Source: Streptococcus mitis (lineage in GTDB: Bacteria; Bacillota; Bacilli; Lactobacillales; Streptococcaceae). From it: a stretch of 36,045 nucleotides of DNA. Where the stretch lies: positions 1 to 36,045 of the forward strand of contig NZ_CAMIAF010000023.1 in NCBI RefSeq assembly GCF_946190375.1. The letters run 5' to 3'. Shown in pieces: positions 1 through 7,194 of the stretch. The position numbers were made by a program, and so were the translations under genes. The notes under the pieces are model-generated. The model was not told the DNA's origin, ran no database searches, and was given only the letters and a program-made list of their open reading frames with translations. Within the stretch, counting starts at the first letter, position 1. Each line of letters begins with the position of its first letter.

Positions 1-7
1 TGATTAA

Positions 8-144
8 AATCAGTGGAACTTACCCTGACACGGATTTCCACTGGTTTTTAGGATTTTTATCAGACTAACTTCCACTTCTACTAGCGGTGGAACTTAGTTT
101 GGGAATTTACCTCTCAATCTAATACTTCCTTGAAGAAAATAGTA
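8..144 (-). promoter_or_regulatory. Possible promoter and hairpin leader of an operon left of the window (rpsF?)
   Basis: Read on the minus strand, a promoter-like TTCTTG, 17 bp, TACTAT (-10 at 139-144) is followed by two hairpins. The first has stem TTCCAC/GTGGAA (70-75 with 87-92) and carries ACCG beside the stem. The second has stem CAGTGGAA/TTCCACTG (11-18 with 36-43). In pneumococcus the gene downstream of asnS is rpsF, and rpsF mRNAs of many bacteria carry an S6:S18-binding leader with a CCG motif. The identification is inference, because the gene itself is outside the window. Read on the plus strand, the second hairpin is followed by GTTTTT and would also look like a terminator. Confidence 0.35.
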
Positions 145-293
145 CAAATACCTTTTTTGAACAAGAACATCAATGTACTAGGATATGTAACTCTATTCTG
201 AACAACTAATAGTATGTTTCTAGTAAAAACTCAATTTTATAGGAAAACTAAGTAAAGATTTTCACGAAAACCGCATATTATAAAGATTTTGAA

Positions 294-400
294 TATAGTG
301 GATTGAGCCTAAAATAGTGCGCTACGGATTCTAAAACATTTCTAGAAATTAATTTGACTTTCCTAAACTCTCTGTTCATGTCTTATTTCAATCCACTATA
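294..400. repeat. RUP element (107 bp)
   Basis: The segment is exactly 107 bp and is bounded by a perfect 13-bp inverted repeat, TATAGTGGATTGA at 294-306 and TCAATCCACTATA at 388-400, with TA at both ends. Length, TA borders and inverted termini match the RUP elements of S. pneumoniae, which are thought to be mobilised by an IS630-type transposase. It lies downstream of the asnS terminator and contains no credible gene. The rest of 1-436 (about 95-293 and 401-436) is AT-rich and I see no gene in it. Confidence 0.8.
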
Positions 401-436
401 CATGATAATATTCTCTTTCGCTTCTAGAGCTTTCCA

Positions 437-465
437 TGAAAAAAACGCCACATGGGCGTTTTCCT
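437..465 (-). terminator. Rho-independent terminator of asnS
   Basis: Stem AAAACGCC (442-449) pairs with GGCGTTTT (455-462) around a 5-nt loop. On the minus strand it is followed by a run of T. It lies just after the asnS stop and closes the tseB-aspC-asnS operon. Confidence 0.85.
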
Positions 466-469
466 GTTC

Positions 470-1813
470 TTATGGTTTGATACGGTGCAACATACGTGGG
501 AATGGAATAGCTTCACGAATGTGTTTTGTTCCTGCTGCAAAGGTTACCATACGCTCGATACCGATACCAAATCCTCCATGTGGAACTGTACCGTATTTAC
601 GAAGGTCAAGGTAGAATTCATACTCTGTACGATCCATGCCAAGTTCATCCATCTTAGCAACAAGGGCATCGTAGTCTTCCTCACGCATAGACCCACCGAT
701 GATTTCTCCGTAGCCTTCTGGAGCAAGCAAGTCTGCACAGAGCACGCGCTCTGGATTTCCAGGAACTGGTTTCATGTAGAAGGCCTTGATGGCTGCTGGG
801 TAGTTCATGACAAATGTTGGCACACCAAAGTGGTTTGAAATCCACGTTTCGTGTGGTGAACCAAAGTCATCACCATGTTCAAGATGCTCGTAGTCAGCAT
901 CTTCATCATTTTCATGCTCTTGCAAGAGGTCAATAGCTTGATCGTAAGTGATCCGTTTGAAGGGCTCTGCAATGTAGCGCTTCAAAAGCTCTGTATCACG
1001 TTCCAAGGTTTCCAAGGCTTGAGGCGCACGATCAAGAACACCTTGTAGAAGAGCTTTTACATAAGCTTCTTGCAAGTCAAGTGATTCATCGTGTGTCAAG
1101 TATGAGTACTCAGCATCCATCATCCAGAACTCAGTCAAGTGACGGCGTGTTTTTGATTTTTCAGCACGGAATACTGGACCAAAGTCAAAGACACGACCAA
1201 GAGCCATAGCCCCTGCTTCTAGGTAAAGCTGACCTGATTGGCTCAAGTAAGCTGGCGTTCCAAAGTAGTCTGTTTCAAAGAGTTCTGTTGAATCTTCTGC
1301 CGCATTTCCTGAAAGGATTGGGCTATCAAACTTCATGAAGCCGTTCTTGTCAAAGAACTCATAAGTTGCATAAATGATAGCGTTACGGATTTGCATCACC
1401 GCTACTTGCTTACGAGAGCGAAGCCACAAGTGACGGTTGTCCATCAAGAAGTCTGTTCCGTGTTCTTTTGGCGTGATTGGGTAATCTTGAGATTCACCGA
1501 TCACTTCGATGTCTGTGATATCCAACTCATAGCCAAACTTAGAACGTTCGTCTTCTTTAACAATCCCTGTCACATAAACAGACGTTTCTTGGCTCAAGCG
1601 TTTGATGACATCAAACTTCTCAAGTCCCACTTCTTCACCAAATTTTTCTATAAAGTTTGGTTTAAAGGCCACACCTTGGAAGAAGGCTGTTCCATCACGC
1701 AATTGCAAGAAGGCAATTTTCCCTTTTCCTGATTTATTGGCAACCCAAGCGCCAATCGTCACTTCCTGACCAACATAGTCTTTTACATCAATAATCGTTA
1801 CACGTTTTGTCAT
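470..1813 (-). CDS. asnS: Asparagine--tRNA ligase
   Basis: This cytoplasmic class IIb aminoacyl-tRNA synthetase charges tRNA-Asn with asparagine. The 447 residues match the usual length. An N-terminal OB-fold anticodon-binding domain (about 1-120, with '[23 protein letters not shown]') is followed by the class II catalytic core: motif 2 around '[15 protein letters not shown]' and a C-terminal motif 3 '[10 protein letters not shown]'. The ATG is preceded by AAGGAAA. The gene follows aspC by 22 bp and ends at a clear terminator, so it is the last gene of an operon with tseB and aspC. The same order (ypmB-aspB-asnS) is found in Bacillus subtilis. Nothing unusual was seen. Confidence 0.97.
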   Translation of the reverse strand: MTKRVTIIDVKDYVGQEVTIGAWVANKSGKGKIAFLQLRDGTAFFQGVAFKPNFIEKFGEEVGLEKFDVIKRLSQETSVYVTGIVKEDERSKFGYELDITDIEVIGESQDYPITPKEHGTDFLMDNRHLWLRSRKQVAVMQIRNAIIYATYEFFDKNGFMKFDSPILSGNAAEDSTELFETDYFGTPAYLSQSGQLYLEAGAMALGRVFDFGPVFRAEKSKTRRHLTEFWMMDAEYSYLTHDESLDLQEAYVKALLQGVLDRAPQALETLERDTELLKRYIAEPFKRITYDQAIDLLQEHENDEDADYEHLEHGDDFGSPHETWISNHFGVPTFVMNYPAAIKAFYMKPVPGNPERVLCADLLAPEGYGEIIGGSMREEDYDALVAKMDELGMDRTEYEFYLDLRKYGTVPHGGFGIGIERMVTFAAGTKHIREAIPFPRMLHRIKP

Positions 1814-1835
1814 TATTTTTCCTTTTCTTTTTCTT

Positions 1836-3014
1836 TTATTTTTCCATAAATGCTTTCAAGCGTTTAACTGCTTCTTTAAGCGTGTCTAGGTCTGTCGCAT
1901 AGCTGAGGCGGACATTTTCTGGCGCTCCAAAGCCAGCTCCTGTTATGAGTGCCAAACCAACTTCCTCAAGAATAGCTGTTGTAAAGTCAGTCACATCCGT
2001 ATAACCTTTCATCTCCATGGCTTTTTTAACATTTGGAAAGAGATAGAAGGCTCCTTGTGGCTTAACGACTTCAAAACCAGGGACTTCACATAAGAGTGGA
2101 TAGATGGTATTGAGACGTTCTTCAAATGCTTGACGCATAATTTCCACAGAATCTTGCGGTCCAGTTAGGGCTTCGATGGTTGCATATTGTGAAACAGCAG
2201 TTAGGTTAGAAGTTGTTTGACCTGTCAATTTGCTCATAGCAGCAATGATTTCTGGATCACCCACTGCATAACCTACCCGCCAACCTGTCATGGCATAAGC
2301 TTTTGATACACCGTTGATCACAATGGTTTGCTTACGAATTGCTTCTGATAGACTTGAGATTGGAACAAATTCATTTCCATTATAAACAAGACGACCGTAT
2401 ATATCATCTGCTAAAATCAGAATGTCATGCTCAACTGCCCAATTTCCGATAGCTAGTAATTCTTCACGAGTATAGATCATACCAGTCGGATTAGATGGTG
2501 AATTGAGAACCAAAACCTTGGTCTTATCAGTGCGAACTGCTTCTAACTGCTCTACAGTTACCTTAAAGTGGTTGTCTTCCTTAGCAGGAACAAAGACGGG
2601 AACGCCTTCTGCCATCTTGACCTGGTCTCCATAACTAACCCAGTATGGAGTTGGAATAATAACCTCATCTAAAGGATTAATTACAGCCATAAAGAAAGTA
2701 TAGAGGGAGAACTTGGCACCTGTAGCAAAGGTAACCTCGTTACTTGCGACAGAATAGCCATAGTAGCGCTCGAAGTAGGTATTCACTGCAGCTTTTAATT
2801 CTGGTAGACCTGAAGCTACTGTATAGAAGGAAGCCTGTCCTTCCCGAATAGCTTTAACTGCTGCATCCTGAATATTTTCAGGAGTGTGAAAATCTGGTTG
2901 TCCCAAGGTCAAGAAAAGGACATCCTTACCTTGAGCTTTTAATTTTTTTGCTCTCGCATCACTAGCTAAAGTGACACTTTCTTCCATTTCTAAAACACGG
3001 TTGGATAGTTTCAT
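1836..3014 (-). CDS. aspC: PLP-dependent aspartate aminotransferase, class I
   Basis: A fold-type I aminotransferase of 392 residues that interconverts aspartate/2-oxoglutarate and oxaloacetate/glutamate. Visible features are the substrate-loop region '[14 protein letters not shown]' near residue 36, '[12 protein letters not shown]' (about 170), the PLP-binding Asp/Tyr region '[12 protein letters not shown]', and the Schiff-base lysine in '[17 protein letters not shown]'. The start is preceded by AAGGAGGG and overlaps the tseB stop by 3 bp (ATGA-type junction), indicating translational coupling. Placement just before asnS links aspartate metabolism with asparaginyl-tRNA synthesis. Exact substrate preference (aspartate versus aromatic amino acids) is inferred from synteny with Bacillus aspB. 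Confidence 0.93.
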   Translation of the reverse strand: MKLSNRVLEMEESVTLASDARAKKLKAQGKDVLFLTLGQPDFHTPENIQDAAVKAIREGQASFYTVASGLPELKAAVNTYFERYYGYSVASNEVTFATGAKFSLYTFFMAVINPLDEVIIPTPYWVSYGDQVKMAEGVPVFVPAKEDNHFKVTVEQLEAVRTDKTKVLVLNSPSNPTGMIYTREELLAIGNWAVEHDILILADDIYGRLVYNGNEFVPISSLSEAIRKQTIVINGVSKAYAMTGWRVGYAVGDPEIIAAMSKLTGQTTSNLTAVSQYATIEALTGPQDSVEIMRQAFEERLNTIYPLLCEVPGFEVVKPQGAFYLFPNVKKAMEMKGYTDVTDFTTAILEEVGLALITGAGFGAPENVRLSYATDLDTLKEAVKRLKAFMEK

Positions 3015-3499
3015 AGGCCCTCCTTATTGACCAATGCTCCTGTTTCAAAATCTACTAGATAAAAATCAGATCCTGACTTGACTTCCCAGATTGGTTTGTC
3101 TTGATAACGACCAAAGGTAATTTTGTCAATCTCGCCAGCTCCTTTTTCCTTAGAAACCGCTTCTGCTTTTTCTTGTGAAACACCTTGATTTAGCTGATAA
3201 ACGTAAATCTTATGGTCATCTTTTCCAATCAGGACAGCAAGTGCTTCTTGTTTTTTATTACGACCAAGAACGCTATAATAAGATTCCAAGCCATGGTATA
3301 AGTCAACCTGATCAGCCTGCTCTAATCCTGCATACTGCTGAGCTAATTTTTCTCCTTCACTTTTAGCTGTTTGATAAGGTTTCATACTCAGAAACACTAG
3401 ATACAGAAAGGAAGCACTGATAACCACAAACAAAATCGTCATCCCTAGACCATACTGCCACAGTAGATTATTTTTTGCTTTGTTTTGTCTTTTTTTCAC
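3011..3499 (-). CDS. tseB: DUF5590 membrane-anchored protein, TseB/YpmB-like
   Basis: A 162-residue protein with a basic N-terminus, one membrane segment (about 15-38, 'GLGMTILFVVISASFLYLVF') and an extracytoplasmic domain containing 'IYVYQLNQGVSQEKAEAVSKEKG' and 'KPIWEVKSG', typical of DUF5590/PepSY-like folds. The family member in B. subtilis, YpmB (TseB), affects penicillin-binding protein PBP2A turnover during elongation, and sits in the same ypmB-aspB-asnS order. The start is GTG at 3499 with no Shine-Dalgarno: the -10 box ends 6 nt upstream, so the transcript may begin at the start codon itself. Function in streptococci is inferred from family and synteny. Confidence 0.8.
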   Translation of the reverse strand: MKKRQNKAKNNLLWQYGLGMTILFVVISASFLYLVFLSMKPYQTAKSEGEKLAQQYAGLEQADQVDLYHGLESYYSVLGRNKKQEALAVLIGKDDHKIYVYQLNQGVSQEKAEAVSKEKGAGEIDKITFGRYQDKPIWEVKSGSDFYLVDFETGALVNKEGL

Positions 3500-3505
3500 T
3501 CGTCT

Positions 3506-3534
3506 ATTTTACCATCTATTAAGCTTTATTACAA
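3506..3534 (-). promoter_or_regulatory. tseB promoter, predicted leaderless
   Basis: TTGTAA (3529-3534), a 17-bp spacer and TAAAAT (3506-3511). Six bases separate the -10 box from the GTG start, so position +1 should fall on the start codon. Confidence 0.65.
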
Positions 3535-3546
3535 GTGAATGCAAGA

Positions 3547-3652
3547 ATACTCTTCGAAAATCAAATTCAAACCACGTCAGCTTCTCCTTGCCGTACCCAA
3601 GTACTGTCTGCGGCTAGCTTCCTAGTTTGCTCTTTGATTTTCATTGAGTATA
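3547..3652. repeat. BOX element (boxA-boxC type, no boxB)
   Basis: About 106 bp beginning ATACTCTTCGAAAATC and ending GATTTTCATTGAGTATA. It contains a diverged form of the conserved BOX-PCR primer core (GTCAGC...CTTGCCGTA in this orientation). It is one of three nearly full copies in the window (also 7082 and 29650) and lies between tseB and the MFS exporter. Confidence 0.8.
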
Positions 3653-3690
3653 AGAAACCAATTCTATTTCTCCCTTCAAAGCAAACCGAT

Positions 3691-3718
3691 TTTTCTTGAT
3701 TAAAACCGATCAAGAAAA
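3691..3718. repeat. Perfect 10-bp inverted repeat
   Basis: TTTTCTTGAT (3691-3700) and ATCAAGAAAA (3709-3718) with an 8-bp spacer, between a BOX element and the exporter terminator. It has no T-run on the plus strand and a short one on the minus strand. The role is unknown; it could be a second weak terminator or the scar of another small repeat. Confidence 0.4.
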
Positions 3719-3746
3719 GTAAAGACAGCTCCAAAATCAACCTATT

Positions 3747-3777
3747 AAAAAACCTGAGCTTGGCACTCAAGTTTTCG
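3747..3777 (-). terminator. Terminator of the MFS transporter gene
   Basis: AAAACCTGAG (3749-3758) pairs with CTCAAGTTTT (3766-3775) with one G-U pair, followed on the minus strand by a T-run. It lies 15 bp past the exporter stop codon. Confidence 0.8.
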
Positions 3778-3791
3778 TAAGTTCTTTTAAT

Positions 3792-4988
3792 CTATGGAAT
3801 TATTTTATCATCTATTCTTTTAGCCATTTTTCCTAAAAAGACAGGCAGTAGAAGGCTAATCATGACTAAAAAGAATCCTAGATAAAGAAATGTTACTACA
3901 AAACCTAAATGGTCAATCAACCACCCTGTCAGTGGGAAGAAGACAATCATACTCAGGCTAAACATCATAGAGTAGACACTCAACATGGTTGCCCTTACTT
4001 CACTTGGAAGGCGATCTTGCAAATCATTGTCAAAAATCGGCTGAAAAAGAGCATATAGAGCATTACTAATCAAATAAATCAAAATATAGATTAGAGGTGT
4101 TCCAAAATAGGACAGCATATAGGTAACTCCAGTCAGCAGGACGAGGACAGGGAAAAGTTTCAAGGCAGCATAGTTCTTTCCAATCCTACTCGCTAGATAG
4201 ACTGCGACGATATTTAAGAGACTACCAAGTAGCATAACTGCTGAAATTTGCCAACCACTTAAATCTGGTAACTGATTTTGATAGTAAAAATAAAACATGC
4301 ACATGAGTACTCCGACAATCTGAGACAAAATCATCCAGTTGAAAAGCATGGGATTTCGCTTCAACTCATCCTTAACAGTCCAAATAATCTGTTTCATGGT
4401 CACACTATCAGTTTTTTCTAGCTTGACACTGGGTTCTTTCAGCATCCAAATCAGGAAAAGAACTATGATAGAAGTGGCAATCATGATATAGTAGGTCAGA
4501 TGCAATTGACCATGGACAAAAAATCCTGCCAAAACGGTCCCCAAAGACCGAGTTCCTTCTGCTACTCCTGACATAAAGCTCGAAATGGATAAATAACGCT
4601 CCTTTAGTCCAGCCTCTACAGCCGAGTCATATACCATTGCTGCGCTTGTTCCCGAATCAAAATTATAAGACAAGGCACTCACAGTCATTGCTAGTGCATA
4701 AATCCAAAAATTTCCCTGCCCAGCCAACATGAGAATAGAAGACAGAATCCCTGCTATACGACTTAAATAAAGATTGGTCTTATAGGAATAGCGGTCAGCT
4801 AACATTCCAGATGGAATTTCACAGAGAAGACTGGTCGTATGAAAAATACTTTCCAGAAGTCCAATCTGCCAAAGAGACATGCCATTTTGACTGAGAAAGA
4901 GAATCCAAAAACTGGTAATCCCTAAAAATGCAAAAAACTCAACTCCGGCCATCAGGCCAATATTTTTCCGATAATTTCTTATTAACAT
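3792..4988 (-). CDS. Major facilitator superfamily transporter
   Basis: A 398-residue polytopic membrane protein with about 12 hydrophobic segments and the MFS loop signature 'GMLADRYSYK' after the second segment. It begins 'MLIRNYRKNIGLMAGVEFFAFLG'-like sequence, typical of streptococcal MFS exporters. I chose the ATG at 4988 because AAAGGAG lies 5 nt upstream; an ATG 15 codons further upstream has no ribosome site. The substrate is unknown: drug efflux is possible, but nothing here shows it. It is monocistronic, with its own terminator and a 10-bp inverted repeat immediately upstream of the ribosome site that may be its control element. Confidence 0.88.
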   Translation of the reverse strand: MLIRNYRKNIGLMAGVEFFAFLGITSFWILFLSQNGMSLWQIGLLESIFHTTSLLCEIPSGMLADRYSYKTNLYLSRIAGILSSILMLAGQGNFWIYALAMTVSALSYNFDSGTSAAMVYDSAVEAGLKERYLSISSFMSGVAEGTRSLGTVLAGFFVHGQLHLTYYIMIATSIIVLFLIWMLKEPSVKLEKTDSVTMKQIIWTVKDELKRNPMLFNWMILSQIVGVLMCMFYFYYQNQLPDLSGWQISAVMLLGSLLNIVAVYLASRIGKNYAALKLFPVLVLLTGVTYMLSYFGTPLIYILIYLISNALYALFQPIFDNDLQDRLPSEVRATMLSVYSMMFSLSMIVFFPLTGWLIDHLGFVVTFLYLGFFLVMISLLLPVFLGKMAKRIDDKIIP

Positions 4989-4998
4989 CTTTTCTCCT

Positions 4999-5040
4999 TT
5001 AACAAGTGTATTATTATTTCTTTTGTCCGTCACTTGTTAA
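4999..5040 (-). promoter_or_regulatory. Perfect 10-bp inverted repeat before the MFS gene (operator or leader hairpin)
   Basis: TTAACAAGTG (4999-5008) and CACTTGTTAA (5031-5040), separated by 22 bp, with the inner arm touching the exporter's ribosome-binding site. As RNA it would form a stem that could limit ribosome access; as DNA the arms lie about three helical turns apart. I do not recognise the sequence as a known operator. Confidence 0.45.
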
Positions 5041-5056
5041 TCTGTGCCTTACATGA

Positions 5057-5248
5057 TCTCCACTCCTTTTAGAAGCATTCTTCAATGCCATTATTGTTCC
5101 TTTAATGATTTATGAAATGATACCGGAAAATAGCGGTTCTGCGGTTTCTATTGCGAGTTTTCTCGTTTATTTTAGCACTTATGTCATCATATTACAAGAG
5201 AATATAGGAATACTCTTCGAAAATCGAATGCATTCCAGTCGCAAGTGA
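5057..5248 (+). pseudogene. Remnant of a membrane-protein gene
   Basis: An open frame without a credible start runs from 5057 to TGA at 5246-5248. Its translation includes 'FFNAIIVPLMIYEMIP' and 'SIASFLVYFSTYVIIL', which looks like the hydrophobic C-terminal part of a membrane protein. The first ATG is at 5105 (47 codons) and has no ribosome site. The 3' part runs into a BOX-derived fragment, so the original C-terminus has been replaced. I do not recognise the family. Confidence 0.4.
5210..5227. repeat. Truncated BOX fragment
   Basis: ATACTCTTCGAAAATCGA matches the outer end of the BOX elements in this window, but the homology stops after about 18 bp. It is probably a decayed or partial element. 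Confidence 0.5.
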
Positions 5249-5298
5249 CTTGAGTTTCTGCACTTTTATAGTTTTCAAATTATCTTTGAGCAAATTTC

Positions 5299-5327
5299 TT
5301 GCAAGTCCTTTTGTTTTGTTGTAATAT
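5299..5327 (+). promoter_or_regulatory. Promoter of the FMN reductase gene
   Basis: TTGCAA (5299-5304), 17 bp, TAATAT (5322-5327), giving a leader of about 46 nt before the ATG at 5380. Confidence 0.55.
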
Positions 5328-5379
5328 TTTTTATAACAACGAGAAAGTTCTCGGAAATTTAAGGAAAAGGAGACACATC

Positions 5380-5925
5380 ATGTCTAAAAAAGTATTATTT
5401 ATCGTCGGATCCCTACGCCAAGGTTCTTTCAACCACCAAATGGCCCTCGAAGCTGAGAAAGCACTTGCTGGTAAAGCGGAAGTTAGCTACCTCGATTATT
5501 CAGCCCTTCCTCTCTTCAGTCAAGATTTGGAAGTTCCAACACATCCAGCTGTAGCTGCTGCTCGTGAAGCAGTTCTCGCTGCGGATGCCATCTGGATTTT
5601 CTCTCCAGTCTACAACTTCTCTATCCCTGGAACAGTGAAAAACTTGCTTGACTGGCTATCTCGCGCCCTTGACTTGTCTGATACACGTGGCGCTTCTGCC
5701 CTTCAAGATAAGTTTGTCACCGTATCATCTGTAGCCAATGCAGGTCACGATCAACTCTTCGCTATCTATAAAGACCTCTTGCCATTTATCCGCACACAAG
5801 TCGTTGGTGATTTCACCGCTGCACGTGTTAATGACTCTGCTTGGGCAGACGGAAAATTGGTTCTCGAAGAAACAGTCCTAAACTCACTTGAAAAACAAGC
5901 GGAAGACTTGATCAATGCGATCTAG
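5380..5925 (+). CDS. NADPH-dependent FMN reductase family protein
   Basis: A 181-residue soluble flavodoxin-fold protein. The N-terminal FMN phosphate loop 'GSLRQGSFNHQMA' (residues 10-22) and 'SPVYNFSIPGTVKNLLDW' (about 77-94) are the standard motifs of the NADPH-dependent FMN/quinone/azo reductase group. The ATG at 5380 has AAGGAAAAGGAG upstream; a longer in-frame start at 5299 lies within the promoter and is rejected. It likely reduces FMN, quinones or similar acceptors with NAD(P)H in the cytoplasm; the physiological substrate cannot be told. It stands alone on the plus strand and converges on yaaA, with a strong shared terminator. Confidence 0.88.
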   Translation: MSKKVLFIVGSLRQGSFNHQMALEAEKALAGKAEVSYLDYSALPLFSQDLEVPTHPAVAAAREAVLAADAIWIFSPVYNFSIPGTVKNLLDWLSRALDLSDTRGASALQDKFVTVSSVANAGHDQLFAIYKDLLPFIRTQVVGDFTAARVNDSAWADGKLVLEETVLNSLEKQAEDLINAI

Positions 5926-5935
5926 TAACTAACAT

Positions 5936-5995
5936 AATAAAAGCGAACAAGACTACTTTTCTGACACTCAGAAGTCTAGCTTGTTCGCTTTTTAT
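5936..5995. terminator. Bidirectional terminator between the FMN reductase gene and yaaA
   Basis: AAAAGCGAACAAG (5939-5951) pairs with CTTGTTCGCTTTT (5980-5992), with A-rich and T-rich flanks on both sides, so it can serve both convergent genes. Confidence 0.85.
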
Positions 5996-6038
5996 ATTTA
6001 AGGTTAGAGTTTTGTCCCCGACTCTTTTCTTCTATCTT

Positions 6039-6767
6039 CTATACTTCCTTTACAAAAATCAATTCCTGTGGTTGGGACAGGTCTTCTCTGTAAACAAATC
6101 CTGCAAAGCTTAAGCGGAGAGCCTCCTCCACTGTTTGTACTTGATTTTCTATCAGAGCTGTTAGGAAGGCCCCACGCGCTTTCTTGGAAATGGTTGAATG
6201 AATCTTCAGCTGACCACCCCTATCCTCCATGAATTTGAAAGTCACCATCTTTTCTCTGATTTCCTTAGAAAATACAGTCTCAAACTCGGATGACAAGAGA
6301 GAAAAAATCACTTCTTCCTGCGTCACAGCTTCATCATAAGCTGACTTCCAATGACTCTTCAAAGTCTTACCAGCAACTTTTAACTTCATCAAAAAGTCCA
6401 AACGGTGAGGTGCCATAGGTGACAAGGCTGGAACAACACCGTACAAAGCCGAGGTAATGAAGACATGATTTTCAAGATAGGCTTGTTCTGCATCGTTCAG
6501 TTTATCTCGCTTAATATGGCGATACATAAGCCCATCAAAAAGTTTCAGAGCTGGGTAGTGTTGAGCTCTTTGCCTTTTCAAAGCCTGAATATTTTGAAAC
6601 TCTTCCGCAGCTTTCTCTGCTGAAACCTTGTAAAAACTCTCCAATTGACTAGCAGAATAGAGAGCCAAGGCATCAAGCACGGCCTGACTTTCTGGTTTTA
6701 AAGGAGCAGCTTCGATACTCGGCAAGTCTGTGTTCATTTCTTTTGCTGTTGGGATTAAAATTTTCAT
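6039..6767 (-). CDS. yaaA: YaaA family peroxide stress protein (DUF328)
   Basis: A 242-residue soluble protein of the YaaA/DUF328 family. Start 'MKILIPTAKEM', central 'LFDGLMYRHIKRDKL' and 'SPMAPHRLDFLMKLKV', and a C-terminal 'FAGFVYREDLS' follow the family layout. E. coli YaaA limits intracellular free iron during hydrogen peroxide stress and binds DNA; a similar role here is inferred, and would suit a peroxide-producing Mitis-group streptococcus. There is no Shine-Dalgarno: the -10 box TACACT lies 6 nt before the ATG, so the mRNA is predicted to be leaderless. Convergent with the FMN reductase gene. Confidence 0.88.
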   Translation of the reverse strand: MKILIPTAKEMNTDLPSIEAAPLKPESQAVLDALALYSASQLESFYKVSAEKAAEEFQNIQALKRQRAQHYPALKLFDGLMYRHIKRDKLNDAEQAYLENHVFITSALYGVVPALSPMAPHRLDFLMKLKVAGKTLKSHWKSAYDEAVTQEEVIFSLLSSEFETVFSKEIREKMVTFKFMEDRGGQLKIHSTISKKARGAFLTALIENQVQTVEEALRLSFAGFVYREDLSQPQELIFVKEV

Positions 6768-6773
6768 ATTGAT

Positions 6774-6802
6774 AGTGTAGCATATTTTTTAGCTACTACC
6801 AA
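6774..6802 (-). promoter_or_regulatory. yaaA promoter, predicted leaderless
   Basis: TTGGTA (6797-6802), 17-bp spacer, TACACT (6774-6779). The A of the yaaA ATG lies where +1 is expected. Confidence 0.6.
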
Positions 6803-6816
6803 GAAATTCATCTGAA

Positions 6817-6839
6817 AAACCTCGGTTTGACCGAGGTTT
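6817..6839 (-). terminator. Terminator of the 54-residue protein gene
   Basis: Perfect 10-bp stem AAACCTCGGT (6817-6826)/ACCGAGGTTT (6830-6839) with a 3-nt loop, 6 bp past the small gene's stop codon. Confidence 0.8.
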
Positions 6840-6845
6840 CTCTGT

Positions 6846-7010
6846 TTATTTCGGCCATCCTAACCAGATAGCCACGAGAACAAGGGCTATGCCAGCTAAA
6901 CTTGTTAAGATAGATAGGAATTTATCTTTTTTCTCCTTGAACTGAGAAAAACCTATCTTCAAAGCGAGCAGTCCGAGTAGCATTGAAGCAACCATCAAAT
7001 AAAAGCCCAT
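6846..7010 (-). CDS. Small two-helix membrane protein, 54 residues
   Basis: Too short for most ORF callers, but well supported. The ATG at 7010 has TGGAGG 8 nt upstream, an extended -10 promoter lies about 33 bp ahead, and a terminator follows the TAA directly. The translation starts 'MGFYLMVASMLLGLLALKIG', then a charged loop 'FSQFKEKKDKF' and a second hydrophobic stretch 'ILTSLAGIALVLVAIWLGW', ending in PK. It should sit in the membrane as a hairpin with the basic loop in the cytoplasm. I do not recognise the family and assign no function; it is an independently transcribed single gene between yaaA and a BOX element. Confidence 0.75.
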   Translation of the reverse strand: MGFYLMVASMLLGLLALKIGFSQFKEKKDKFLSILTSLAGIALVLVAIWLGWPK

Positions 7011-7042
7011 TTGTTTGTCCTCCATTAGTATTAATTTACCTT

Positions 7043-7048
7043 ATTATA
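7043..7048 (-). promoter_or_regulatory. Extended -10 promoter of the 54-residue protein gene
   Basis: TGTTATAAT on the minus strand (TG-n-TATAAT). No good -35 is present, as usual for extended -10 promoters. Confidence 0.55.
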
Positions 7049-7081
7049 ACATATACTTTCTGAGAAAATCTATTTTTTATA

Positions 7082-7194
7082 CTACTCAATAAAAATCAAA
7101 GAGCAAACTAGGAAGCTAGCCGCAGGTTGCTCAAAACACTGTTTTGAGGTTGCAGATAGAGCTGACGTAGTTTGAAGAGATTTTCGAAGAGTAT
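7082..7194. repeat. BOX element abutting a stop codon
   Basis: About 112 bp from TACTCAATAAAAATCAAAG to TTTTCGAAGAGTAT. The middle contains CTCAAAACACTGTTTTGAG, an internal hairpin arm of BOX elements. Its last base coincides with the TAA of the 531-residue membrane protein gene (7194-7196). Confidence 0.8.

Noticed and set aside
452-838. Plus-strand frame opposite the asnS 3' end
   Set aside because: Lies antisense to the well-supported asnS, with no family signal and biased composition expected from a shadow frame.
3547-3652. Initial reading of the ATACTCTTCG...TTGAGTAT repeats as RUP elements
   Set aside because: They contain the BOX-PCR primer core and lack the 13-bp RUP inverted termini, so they are BOX; the only RUP seen is at 294-400.
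3567-3770. Minus-strand frame of 67 codons downstream of the exporter
   Set aside because: Most of it is BOX element and terminator sequence; no ribosome site and no recognisable protein.
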